A stretch of DNA of 64,000 bases, taken from Pontiella sulfatireligans (GTDB lineage: Bacteria; Verrucomicrobiota; Kiritimatiellia; Kiritimatiellales; Pontiellaceae). This document shows, in pieces, positions 6,905-14,000 of this stretch. The position numbers were made by a program, and so were the translations under genes. How positions within the stretch are numbered: the stretch's first letter is position 1; every line of letters starts with the position of its first letter. The stretch covers positions 1,178,001 to 1,242,000 of the forward strand of contig NZ_CAAHFH010000001.1 in the NCBI RefSeq assembly GCF_900890705.1. Direction: 5' to 3'. The notes under the pieces are model-generated. The model had not been told where the DNA came from, did not search any database, and saw only the letters and a program-made list of their open reading frames with translations.

Positions 6905-8437
6905 TTACGCAGAGGTGTTTTCGCGGGATGACTTCCAGCGGGCAGGCGTCCAATCGGCTGCTTCGGATTGATTCATCGTCGGCAAAGCCGTAAGGATTTC
7001 ACGAAGGTAGACTGCCGGGTTGATGTCGAGTTTGCGGCAGGTTTCGATGAGGCTGTAAATGACTGCACTGGTCTGACCGGAGTCGGGGCTACCGAAAAAT
7101 AGAAAGTTCTTTTTGCCGATGGCGGTGGGCCGGATGGCATTCTCGACGAGGTTGTTGCATATTTCGAGTTTGTCGTGTTCGAGGTAAAGATTGAGCGCAT
7201 CCCAGCGCTCGAGGGTGTAGTGGATCGCTTTGCCGAAGTTGCTTTGCGGTAGTTGCCGGAAGCGCTCGGTTTCGAGGATCGATTTTATCTGTTCCAGGAC
7301 GGGCGCGGAGTGCTCCTGTCGATAAGCAGCGCGGTCAAGATCGGGGTTGTCGCGTAGCTTACTTTCAACCCGATAAAGTTTGGCGATGAGTTTTACGACG
7401 TCCTCAGCGGTCGGGTTGCCGGGAACTTCCTTAAACTTGCGTCGGGCATGTGCCCAGCAGGCAGCATGAATGATCGAGGCCTTTTTTGCCGCATGTGATT
7501 TCTTGTTCAGCCAGCTGGTGTACCCGGCGTAGCCGTCGGTCTGCAGCAGCCCGGAGTAACCAATCAGCATCGAGTCAAGGCAGGTCGCCGCACGGCTGGC
7601 GTGCCATTCAAAGAGCACGCCGACGGCAGGCGAATGATAAGCCCATAGGTATCCGTTGGGACAGTAGTCCTTTTTCGGGTCCTGATATTTGATGAATGTT
7701 TCGTCGGCCTGAATGTATCCGCTCGCGCGGATTTCATTTCGAAGCGCTTCATAGATCAGCGATAACCACTGGGCAACTAGATACATCCATCCGCCCATGG
7801 TTTTTCGACTGATTTCAACGCCGAAGCGTTGCTTGAAGATCTGTTCCTGCCGGTAAAGCGGAAGATGATCGCAGTATTTACCAAGGATGATATGAAGAAC
7901 AAGGCCGACCGTGGCGTAGGAGTTTTCAATCAGTTGCTTTGGAGCAGGTGCAATCAACGGGGCAACGGAACGGTCGTCACGCTTCTTGTATTTATTGCGG
8001 ATGGTTACGATTTTAATGAATTGAGTCGGCGTGATATCGAGTTGTTCCAGGCGCTCTTCGCCGATCTTTTTGTAAAGCTCTGGATGGGCGATCACTTCAT
8101 CCGGATCGATAATAATGGTTTCGGTCGGCAGATCTTTGGGGATGCGTGCATCGAGCCCCTTGCGCTTCCCTCGCTTGGATTGCTTTTGTTCCTCTTCGGC
8201 CAGTTCGGTCTTGGATTCGGCCAGATCCAAAGCTTCCTGCAGTTCGCGAAACTCTTCAAGTTCGAGCTCCAGCTGATCGGGACTGAGTTTTTCTGAACTA
8301 CTGCCAAAGAGCCTCTTCATCAGGCATTGGACCTTCTCCTGAAGCAGGCGGTTTTCGGTTTTGAGCTGATCAATCTGCGAACGGGAAATTGCTTGTTCTT
8401 CCAGTAGCTGATTAAAATGTACCCGACTGTAAACCAT
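6905..8437 (-). CDS. tnpC: IS66 transposase TnpC (copy 1)
   Basis: A 510-residue IS66 transposase. The N-terminus has a leucine-rich coiled coil (residues 10-45) followed by the family hallmark LFGSSSEKL. A helix-turn-helix/zinc-finger-like region is next, then the DDE catalytic domain with ADETFIKYQ, LQTDGYAGY and the Glu in NNLVENAIRP. Length matches the family (about 510). Compared with copy 2 it has Lys instead of Glu in the AA(K/E)KASIIH segment; nothing suggests inactivation. The gene lies downstream of tnpB by 64 bases. Confidence 0.95.
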   Translation of the reverse strand: MVYSRVHFNQLLEEQAISRSQIDQLKTENRLLQEKVQCLMKRLFGSSSEKLSPDQLELELEEFRELQEALDLAESKTELAEEEQKQSKRGKRKGLDARIPKDLPTETIIIDPDEVIAHPELYKKIGEERLEQLDITPTQFIKIVTIRNKYKKRDDRSVAPLIAPAPKQLIENSYATVGLVLHIILGKYCDHLPLYRQEQIFKQRFGVEISRKTMGGWMYLVAQWLSLIYEALRNEIRASGYIQADETFIKYQDPKKDYCPNGYLWAYHSPAVGVLFEWHASRAATCLDSMLIGYSGLLQTDGYAGYTSWLNKKSHAAKKASIIHAACWAHARRKFKEVPGNPTAEDVVKLIAKLYRVESKLRDNPDLDRAAYRQEHSAPVLEQIKSILETERFRQLPQSNFGKAIHYTLERWDALNLYLEHDKLEICNNLVENAIRPTAIGKKNFLFFGSPDSGQTSAVIYSLIETCRKLDINPAVYLREILTALPTMNQSEAADWTPARWKSSRENTSA

Positions 8438-8501
8438 GCGGCATATTATACCAAAACCGGTTCGGAAAAGGGGGCATCAAGATCGGAAATATTCAAAAAA
8501 T

Positions 8502-8849
8502 TCAGCGTTGGTACCAAGGCTTTAACGAGCCTTGCTTTAGGTCGACTCCATCCAGCAGTAGCGCCAGTGCCTCGGGAGCCAGTGCAAGCTTTTCACTTTC
8601 GCCAATCCCCGTTGGCCAAGTAAAGCATCCCTGCTCCAGACGCTTGATCATCACCCACATGCCTGTTCCATCCCAATAGAGCGTTTTGATTCGGTTCCGT
8701 CGCCGATTCGTAAACACATACAGCGCTCCCGAACACGGATCCTCCTTCAACCGGTCGAGCACAACGCCATGCAGCCCATTAAAACTTTTGCGCAGGTCCA
8801 CGGGCTCCACAGCCAAAAATACTCGCAATGATCCACTTAGGCCAAGCAT
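8502..8849 (-). CDS. tnpB: IS66 accessory protein TnpB (copy 1)
   Basis: A 115-residue IS66 ORF2-type protein with the conserved VFLAVEPVDLRKSFNGL start, ALYVFTNRRRNRIKTLYWDG centre and ALLLDGVDL end. These small proteins are needed for IS66 transposition with TnpC, but their biochemical role is unclear. I placed the start at the ATG at 8849, which overlaps the end of tnpA by 13 bases and suggests translational coupling. A longer frame to 8981 lies wholly within tnpA and is unlikely. Confidence 0.93.
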   Translation of the reverse strand: MLGLSGSLRVFLAVEPVDLRKSFNGLHGVVLDRLKEDPCSGALYVFTNRRRNRIKTLYWDGTGMWVMIKRLEQGCFTWPTGIGESEKLALAPEALALLLDGVDLKQGSLKPWYQR

Positions 8850-9175
8850 GTCGCGGCCTCCCGGAACACATCGGCCAACTCCTTCGCTGAACCAACCGGC
8901 ACGGTCACTTCGATGCCGTTGGGCAGATGGACGCTCACTTTGTTTCCCGGGGCAGAAGTATTCCCGAGTTCCACCTCGCAAAAAGACACCTCATTTTCGT
9001 CCCGCTCGATGCGCAGCCATCTGGCCAGCGTTTTGGAATTGAGATTCCATTCCCTGCAAAATGCCGCCTGCGTCAAATCCGACGATTTAAACTCCTCAAT
9101 CAGTTCCCGGCGTTCTTCCTCGGTATATGAAGCCCGCCCCGGCGTAGTGTTTTCATTCGTATCCATACCCAACAA
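8837..9175 (-). CDS. tnpA: IS66 accessory protein TnpA (copy 1)
   Basis: A 112-residue protein with an N-terminal helix-turn-helix (EERRELIEEFKSSDLTQAAF, then WNLNSKTLARWL), the pattern of IS66 ORF1/IS3-type orfA DNA-binding proteins. The C-terminal half (VSVHLPNGIEVTVPVGSAKE) is the typical beta-rich tail. It is the first gene of the element and starts 52 bases inside the right end. Confidence 0.92.
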   Translation of the reverse strand: MLGMDTNENTTPGRASYTEEERRELIEEFKSSDLTQAAFCREWNLNSKTLARWLRIERDENEVSFCEVELGNTSAPGNKVSVHLPNGIEVTVPVGSAKELADVFREAATCLA

Positions 9176-9234
9176 GTTATCAGGTATTGGCCTGGCTGCC
9201 TATGAGGTCGGGGAAAAGACGCATACCCCTCTAA

Positions 9235-9271
9235 CTCAATTCATGGAAAAACGGTAGTAGAAAATATATGA
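9235..9271 (+). pseudogene. 3' end of the IS66-interrupted island gene
   Basis: After the right target duplication the restored frame reads NSIHGKTVVENI and ends at TGA (9269-9271). The TGA overlaps the ATG of the primase-like gene (ATATGA). This small piece has no start of its own, so after the insertion it is not translated from the original start. Confidence 0.7.
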
Positions 9272-10362
9272 GCACACTCGAACTCTCCGAAGGAACTATT
9301 CTCCCAGCAAGTGAACAGATCCCTCCACACCCTCCACAACTACGACCATCCCTAGTGCGTTTAGGAGACAGAAATATGAAGCAAAACAAAAAGTACAATA
9401 AGGCCCTCCAATCTATCCCATCACCCGGTGGCGGAGGATGTCACCCTGCTCTACTTGGTGTCGCTAACCACGGAGTCATGGCGGGACTGACAGACGAACG
9501 GATGTTCACCGATATCCGCAACTCAATCCCCGACGGGGACCGCCCGGTTCCGGACAACGAGATCGATGCGGCTATACGGCGCGCAAGGCAGGATCTTACC
9601 GGGGTCACCTCCACCGGTGGACGGCCTTCCGTTCCCCACAAACCCCGCCCCGTGATCAAATCCGCCTACCTGCAACACCTCCTGAAACAAGGCAAAGGGA
9701 TCAGCGAGCAGGATCTCAGGGCAGTCTCGCCGGTACAACTGCTTGAAGTGCCAAAGTACGATGCCCATTTCATCCTACAAGTCCTTTTCAACCCCGAAGA
9801 CATCCTTTTCCTTGGTGGACGGTACGATACCGGGCTCAGACCTGCGAAAGACTGGATAGACCATATTCACGGGCATGGGACATCCGGCCTTCCCCACATC
9901 ATTCCCAACCCCCTCACAGGCAACCTGGGCGAAAAAAAAGGCGGAGGGCTGTCGTTCCGGTGCGACGCGGCGGTCAAGGCGTTTTGCTACACCGTGGTGG
10001 AGTTCGACAATCTCAGCAAGGAAGATCAACTTGCATTCTGGGCGGTGGTGCCCCTGCCCGTGGCCGCACTGATCGACAGCGGCGGGAAGTCGATCCACGG
10101 GTGGATCAGGACCGATGGCATCACCGATGCACAGGCGTGGACAGAGAAGATCGAAACTGAATTGTATGCCCGGCGGCTGATCCCGATGGGGGTTGACCCC
10201 GCCTGCAAAAACGAGTCGCGACTAAGCCGCTTGCCCGGTCACTACCGTGCGGAGAAGGAGCGCTATCAAAAGCTACTATACCTGAATCCGCATCCGGCCC
10301 CGATACCGATCTTCGGAGATAAAAAACTCGCTGCAATCCACAGGAGGGCCTCACAGGCGTGA
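9268..10362 (+). CDS. AEP-type primase-like replication protein
   Basis: A 364-residue protein. Residues about 55-110 (GGCHPALLGVANHGV, then TDIRNSIP and DNEIDAAIRRAR) resemble a PriCT-like helical domain. Residues about 235-345 carry archaeo-eukaryotic primase marks: VVEFDN (E245, D247, the hhE/DhD motif) and DSGGKSIHGWI (the sxH motif, H277), followed by DPACKNESRLSRLPG. In known plasmid and phage primases those Asp/Glu and His residues bind metal and nucleotide. It would prime replication of the excised island. The start overlaps the stop of the interrupted gene, so the IS66 insertion probably reduces its expression. No helicase domain is attached. Confidence 0.7.
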   Translation: MSTLELSEGTILPASEQIPPHPPQLRPSLVRLGDRNMKQNKKYNKALQSIPSPGGGGCHPALLGVANHGVMAGLTDERMFTDIRNSIPDGDRPVPDNEIDAAIRRARQDLTGVTSTGGRPSVPHKPRPVIKSAYLQHLLKQGKGISEQDLRAVSPVQLLEVPKYDAHFILQVLFNPEDILFLGGRYDTGLRPAKDWIDHIHGHGTSGLPHIIPNPLTGNLGEKKGGGLSFRCDAAVKAFCYTVVEFDNLSKEDQLAFWAVVPLPVAALIDSGGKSIHGWIRTDGITDAQAWTEKIETELYARRLIPMGVDPACKNESRLSRLPGHYRAEKERYQKLLYLNPHPAPIPIFGDKKLAAIHRRASQA

Positions 10363-10375
10363 AGAACAACATACA

Positions 10376-10537
10376 ATGAAAAACACAACCGGCAACCGGA
10401 GTTCTTCCAAATCACGTAATGACAGAGAGAAAGAAAAAAAGCCCCTTCAACACAGAGGAACAACAATAACAGATTCAGCAAAAATAACCCTCGACGAGGT
10501 CGAGAGAGGATACCGGGGTCATCCCCAAAAACGATGA
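10376..10537 (+). CDS. Possible small basic protein (53 aa)
   Basis: An ATG-TGA frame of 53 residues in the gap between the primase-like gene and the first DruA-like gene. It is rich in Lys, Arg and Ser (SSSKSRNDREKEKKPLQHRG) with a C-terminal TLDEVERGYRGHPQKR part. There is no strong ribosome binding site and no recognised family. It may be a fragment or a real small DNA-binding protein. The rest of the 195-base gap shows nothing else. Confidence 0.35.
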   Translation: MKNTTGNRSSSKSRNDREKEKKPLQHRGTTITDSAKITLDEVERGYRGHPQKR

Positions 10538-10557
10538 ACACAAAGGAGAAATATGCG

Positions 10558-11193
10558 ATGAGTAATCGTAAGTACCAAATTCTGACATGCTCCGAGGCAA
10601 AGCAACTCGCCCAAACCGTTGACAGAACGAATGAGCGAATCTACATCGATGATTTAGAAGTGCTGGCGGCTCGCAGTGAAAATTACGCGCTATTGGATAA
10701 CGCGATTGGGCACAAGTACTACAGGCTCTCCACCGAAACGGCGCAAGACAAAGAGATGCGGCAGGTGGTCCTCTTCCAGAATCAATGGATTGGCACAGTG
10801 GACTGGGGCATCCCAAACAAATTATTCGCCCATTGGAACGAGTGGACCAGCATAGAGATCAAAGACCTCGACAAGATTGCCCAGATTCAGATGATCTTGC
10901 CGAAGCCTTCTCCTGTCGCTGGTTTGAGCTGGGGCCCCATCGTACTATTCGCCGTCATGCGAATGCTACCAGAACACTGGCTTGGATGCTTTGGAGTCCA
11001 TCCTGTGGCCACCGAAGCTTATCTAAAAAAATCCGACTCAGAATCCCCGTACCTCGAGAAAATGGGCTGGAGCAAGGCGCAAGGGGGAAACGACCACGTA
11101 ACGCGATGGGTAAAGAGTTTGGTTGACACAGACTCTCAATCCCTTAGGCAGCCGGATCAGGATTCACACAACCAAACAAGGACAACGAAATGA
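10558..11193 (+). CDS. DruA/DUF4338-like protein, first of a tandem pair
   Basis: A 211-residue protein that resembles its neighbour at 11249. The shared elements are a VVLFQNQWIGTVDWG segment, a gap region, ILFAVMRMLP-like hydrophobic helix, then WLGCFGVHPVATEAYLKKS and YLEKMGWSKAQG. The pattern matches the DUF4338 family (DruA of the Druantia anti-phage system), where the order is a surface loop, LGRxxRRLPxDW, GxxPVLLETFV and a CYxAANW end. I chose the ATG at 10558 because AAGGAG lies 9 bases upstream; an earlier ATG at 10534 lies before that site. Similarity is at motif level, and the N-terminal part is shorter than in classical DruA. Confidence 0.55.
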   Translation: MSNRKYQILTCSEAKQLAQTVDRTNERIYIDDLEVLAARSENYALLDNAIGHKYYRLSTETAQDKEMRQVVLFQNQWIGTVDWGIPNKLFAHWNEWTSIEIKDLDKIAQIQMILPKPSPVAGLSWGPIVLFAVMRMLPEHWLGCFGVHPVATEAYLKKSDSESPYLEKMGWSKAQGGNDHVTRWVKSLVDTDSQSLRQPDQDSHNQTRTTK

Positions 11194-11248
11194 AGCGGAT
11201 TCAAAAAGTTACCGAAGTTATCTGCACACCACCCGAAGGAGGACGAAA

Positions 11249-11998
11249 ATGACGAACATCGATCCTAAAGAAATCTACGTATACGCCGCCACCAGTGACA
11301 AATTCGCTGAAACCGCAAAGGCATACATGGGTCCGTGGTATGAATGCCTTGCGTTGAAGGCTCCTGACTATGACCTAGCTCAGATCGTTCTCTACAAAAA
11401 GGAATTCTGGCTGGGGGCGTTCCTGTGGAGGCGGGCGCAGTGCCAGTCCTATCCGCGCGACCGCTTTTTGGGCTGGCACGCCTGCCAGCAGGCCGAAAGG
11501 CTCCCTCTCGTGATTGAATGCCTCGGTTTCCAGCCGATGCATCATTCGCCAGACCAACCCAACTACGGATGCATCGCACTCAATGCGGCGCTACTATCTC
11601 TGCAACCTGACTGGGTCGACTATTTTGGATATGTTCCGCTACTAGTGGACACGCATCTTAAGGCAAGCAGCGGATTCGCCAGCTACTTTAAAGAAGCCGG
11701 CTGGACACGAACAACGGACAAGAATCCCCGGGCGGCGGCCAGCCATTGGGCGAAGGAACTGGTTCCCGATGCGAGGGCCATCATCACGGCCAAGCACCTC
11801 GACAAAGCCTATACCGGCGTTGCATCACCCTACGTGGACGGTCTGCTTCCTATTCAGGATGAGCTGCTATCCTCATTCCAAGCCGCCTTCAAAGAAGTGC
11901 ATGATCCGCGCGAAAACAATAGTCACTATCCCCTGCATACTTTATGGAGCTGCGCAAGCGGCCGCATGTTTCGGCCTCCCAGATCAATCAGCTACTGA
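11249..11998 (+). CDS. DruA/DUF4338-like protein, second of a tandem pair
   Basis: A 249-residue protein. The central part (FWLGAFLWRRAQCQSYPRDR, FLGWHACQQAERLPLVIECL, PDWVDYFGYVPLLVDTHLK, SYFKEAGWTRT) follows the DUF4338/DruA layout: GAxLWxxAxxxxxRDxxIGW, then an N-rich strand, DWxxxYGYxPxLLETxV and YKAANW. GGAGGA 5 bases before the ATG at 11249 supports this start. An upstream in-frame ATG at 11123 lies inside the previous gene. Its last 55 bases overlap the nuclease gene. Possible role in phage defence or element competition is inferred from the family name only. Confidence 0.6.
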   Translation: MTNIDPKEIYVYAATSDKFAETAKAYMGPWYECLALKAPDYDLAQIVLYKKEFWLGAFLWRRAQCQSYPRDRFLGWHACQQAERLPLVIECLGFQPMHHSPDQPNYGCIALNAALLSLQPDWVDYFGYVPLLVDTHLKASSGFASYFKEAGWTRTTDKNPRAAASHWAKELVPDARAIITAKHLDKAYTGVASPYVDGLLPIQDELLSSFQAAFKEVHDPRENNSHYPLHTLWSCASGRMFRPPRSISY

Positions 11999-12771
11999 AC
12001 ATCTGCAGCCTGCAATTCTACTTCGAGCGCATCGCAAAGTTGAAGAAGCCGTTTGTGAGCCACTCACTGGCATTTGGTACGGCGGCGCATCGGACGTTGG
12101 AGCATTATTTCAAGTGGCTCAAGGCAGGGGAAACACCCGACCGGGACAGCCATTTGGATATGTTCTCGGAGCTATGGAAGAAAGCCAATCAGGAGCAGGA
12201 AATCAAGTTCGGTGCCAAGGATGATGCAGAGTCATTATCAGTAAAGGGTCGGAACATGATCGGGTGTTTCATCGACCACATTGATCCGGCCGAGAAAGTG
12301 CTGTCGGTTTCCCAGGCGTTCTGCGTCCCCGTGCATGCTCCCGATGGAAGCGTGGTGGAAGACCCGATTATTGGTGAGTTCGACCTCGTAGTGGAGCGTG
12401 AAGGCATGCCCGTTATTGTGGATTGGAAGACTGCTGCCCGTAAATGGGCTGCAGGCCAGGCACACAAGAACTTCCAGGCGACGGTCTATAGCTACGCATG
12501 GAATCAGATGTATCGGTCAAGACCCTCTGTCGAGTTCCGGGTAGTAACCAAGACCAAAGAGCCATCCTATGAACAGCATGAAACCCAGCGTTCCGAAAGA
12601 CAGGAACAAAGGATGGCGATGCTGATCTCGAAGGCGCAGCAAATTGTAAAACACGAACTGTATGTCCCGGCAGAGACGGGGTTTTATTGTACGGATTGCC
12701 CTTATGCCGGCAGTGCCGGGCCATGCAAAGAATGGGGTTGTGAAGTCACGCCTGCCGCCCAAGCGGCCTAA
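11944..12771 (+). CDS. Cas4/AddB-like PD-(D/E)XK nuclease with Fe-S cysteines
   Basis: A 275-residue RecB-family nuclease. It has a Cys in NICSLQFYFER (C21), a His in FGTAAHRTLE (H49), a metal-binding Asp in GEFDLVV (D147), the D-x-K motif in VIVDWKTAA (D160, K162), and Gln in NFQATVYSYAW. The C-terminal cluster YCTDCPYAGSAGPC (C249, C252, C261) with C21 fits the 4Fe-4S cluster of Cas4 and AddB. Known relatives are 5'-3' exonucleases in recombination, defence or phage replication. No Cas1/Cas2 or CRISPR array is near. The gene starts inside the previous gene, so the pair is translationally linked. Confidence 0.8.
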   Translation: MELRKRPHVSASQINQLLNICSLQFYFERIAKLKKPFVSHSLAFGTAAHRTLEHYFKWLKAGETPDRDSHLDMFSELWKKANQEQEIKFGAKDDAESLSVKGRNMIGCFIDHIDPAEKVLSVSQAFCVPVHAPDGSVVEDPIIGEFDLVVEREGMPVIVDWKTAARKWAAGQAHKNFQATVYSYAWNQMYRSRPSVEFRVVTKTKEPSYEQHETQRSERQEQRMAMLISKAQQIVKHELYVPAETGFYCTDCPYAGSAGPCKEWGCEVTPAAQAA

Positions 12772-12799
12772 GTCCACTCCCCACAACAACCAAGACAAT

Positions 12800-12830
12800 C
12801 CCGCCCACCATCCCGGCACGGCGGGGTTTT
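12800..12830 (+). terminator. Hairpin with T-run after the Cas4-like gene
   Basis: CCCGCC (12800-12805) and GGCGGG (12820-12825) form a stem with a 14-base loop followed by TTTT. It lies 33 bases before the next start, in the same hairpin-leader layout as at 13948, 19526 and 20654. Confidence 0.5.
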
Positions 12831-12862
12831 CAGTTTAAACACAACGAAAAGGAGAAATGAAA

Positions 12863-13294
12863 ATGGTACTACAATTACAGACAGATCTTATGCTTAAGGA
12901 AGCAGCCTTCGACGGCACCGTGCTTACCTCGCCCGTCCAGGTAGAACGGTTCTTGTCCGAGATCAAGAACGCTGCCCAGGAGTGCTTCATTGTCATTGCG
13001 TTGAATGCAAAGAACCGGGTGATCGAGAAGCATCTCGTGAGCCTGGGCACCGTTAGTTCGGCCCTGGTGCATCCTCGTGAAGTGTTCCGCCCGCTCATTC
13101 AAAGCGGCGCATCGTTCACCATCCTGGCCCACAACCATCCGAGCGGCATTTCAACGCCCAGTGCCGAGGACATCAAGATTACACGGCAATTAATCAGTGC
13201 CGGCGAAATCATGGGCATCAAAGTGCTCGACCACATCGTGATCGGCGACACCGCCCTGTCTCTGCGTGAGGCCGGGTTGTGCCACTTCGGATAG
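12863..13294 (+). CDS. radC: RadC-like JAB/MPN domain protein
   Basis: A 143-residue RadC C-terminal domain without the HhH part. The JAMM metal motif is complete: Glu early in the domain, HNHPSG (with H-x-H) and the S-x-x-D of STPSAEDIKITRQL. VLDHIVIG and the AGLCHFG end match the family. Stand-alone JAB-RadC proteins are common on plasmids and islands; their activity (possible metalloprotease or nuclease) is not settled. The ATG at 12863 is preferred because GGAG lies 8 bases upstream; an ATG at 12857 is too close. Confidence 0.9.
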   Translation: MVLQLQTDLMLKEAAFDGTVLTSPVQVERFLSEIKNAAQECFIVIALNAKNRVIEKHLVSLGTVSSALVHPREVFRPLIQSGASFTILAHNHPSGISTPSAEDIKITRQLISAGEIMGIKVLDHIVIGDTALSLREAGLCHFG

Positions 13295-13307
13295 GGAGGA
13301 GCGAACC

Positions 13308-13529
13308 ATGAAAGAATATGGAGCCTACCTGACCACCGAGAAAATCATAGCGATAGAGCTGCCCGAACGACATCACGACAGCGCCCGCCACAACCGGGAA
13401 GTACGCAAGGCCAAGGCCGACCTACTGGCCCGCAACCTCCGGTGCCACATCGACTCCGGCAAGCAGAAGCCGGAGGACCGCTGGGTGCTGGAGAAGGCCG
13501 TAGAGGTGCTGGCAAGACAGTCCAAATAG
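13308..13529 (+). CDS. Small hypothetical protein (73 aa)
   Basis: GGGAGGAGCG just upstream of the ATG gives a strong start. The protein is charged and mainly helical (RHHDSARHNREVRKAKADLL, then DRWVLEKAVEVLARQ). It is not assigned to a family. It lies 13 bases after the RadC-like gene and 13 bases before the next, so the three genes are probably one transcript. Confidence 0.65.
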   Translation: MKEYGAYLTTEKIIAIELPERHHDSARHNREVRKAKADLLARNLRCHIDSGKQKPEDRWVLEKAVEVLARQSK

Positions 13530-13542
13530 AAAGGAGGCCCAT

Positions 13543-13758
13543 ATGGCCAAGGTAGTCATTAAGACCGCGGACGGAAAATATGTCGGTGGAGGCAGAACGG
13601 CGGAGCTAGTCGACCGCATCACCCGGGCCTACGTCTACGAGGACGGACCGGAGGTCGATGCCCAGATCAGCGTCGTGAACACCACGTATGGCTGGGGCTG
13701 GCGGAAAGTGGATGCGGAGCAGGAATACGACCGGAAGCTGGCCACAGCAACGCCATGA
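13543..13758 (+). CDS. Small hypothetical protein (71 aa)
   Basis: Starts after AAAGGAGGCCC. It is short, with beta-like sequence (VVIKTADGKYVGGGRT) followed by an acidic helix and YGWGWRKVDAEQEYDRKL. The GKYVGGG and WGWRKV segments resemble no family I can name. Close spacing suggests co-transcription with the RadC-like gene. Confidence 0.6.
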   Translation: MAKVVIKTADGKYVGGGRTAELVDRITRAYVYEDGPEVDAQISVVNTTYGWGWRKVDAEQEYDRKLATATP

Positions 13759-13947
13759 ATGATGACAACGGTTCCAACTGTTGGAAGATCGGCATGCCCG
13801 TATTCCGGCAGTTGGCTCAGTTGCAGACATGATCTGAACTGTTCCAACTCTCACCAGCCAGCGAACGCAACATCGTGGCAGTTATGACTGTTGCGAACAC
13901 ATCGGCTTTATGCACCGCCAAGCGCTCGCTGGAAGCGCGAAGAAACG

Positions 13948-13972
13948 GCCGCCTCCAATCCGGGAGGCGGCC
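13948..13972 (+). terminator. Strong 10-bp hairpin before the VWA/metallopeptidase gene
   Basis: GGCCGCCTCC and GGAGGCGGCC form a perfect 10-bp stem around AATCC, followed by TTCATCATTTC rather than a clean T-run. It may be a weak terminator or a leader hairpin. The rest of the 242-base gap (13759-14000) shows repeated GTTCCAACT words (13789 region, 13839 region) and no convincing gene. Confidence 0.5.
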
Positions 13973-14000
13973 TTCATCATTTCAAGACAGGAGATTCCCC

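Larger units (their letters stand above)
6872..9226 (-). mobile_element. IS66-family insertion sequence, copy 1 (2355 bp)
   Basis: The ends are inverted repeats sharing GTATGCGTCTTTTC (left 6872-6885; right end ...GAAAAGACGCATAC). It carries the three genes tnpA, tnpB and tnpC on the - strand. It is flanked by an 8-bp direct duplication. A second copy at 22702-25056 has the same length; comparison of the encoded proteins shows one difference only (T at 7486 versus C at 23316). It interrupts a gene of the island's integrase-primase operon and is expected to be polar on the primase-like gene. Confidence 0.97.

Noticed and set aside
13759..14000. CRISPR-like repeats (GTTCCAACT words)
   Set aside because: Only a few short, irregular copies without spacers; no cas genes nearby apart from the solo Cas4-like nuclease.
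13875..14000. Longer N-terminus of the VWA/metallopeptidase gene
   Set aside because: It would run through the 10-bp hairpin; the ATG at 14001 has a good ribosome binding site and the family starts there.
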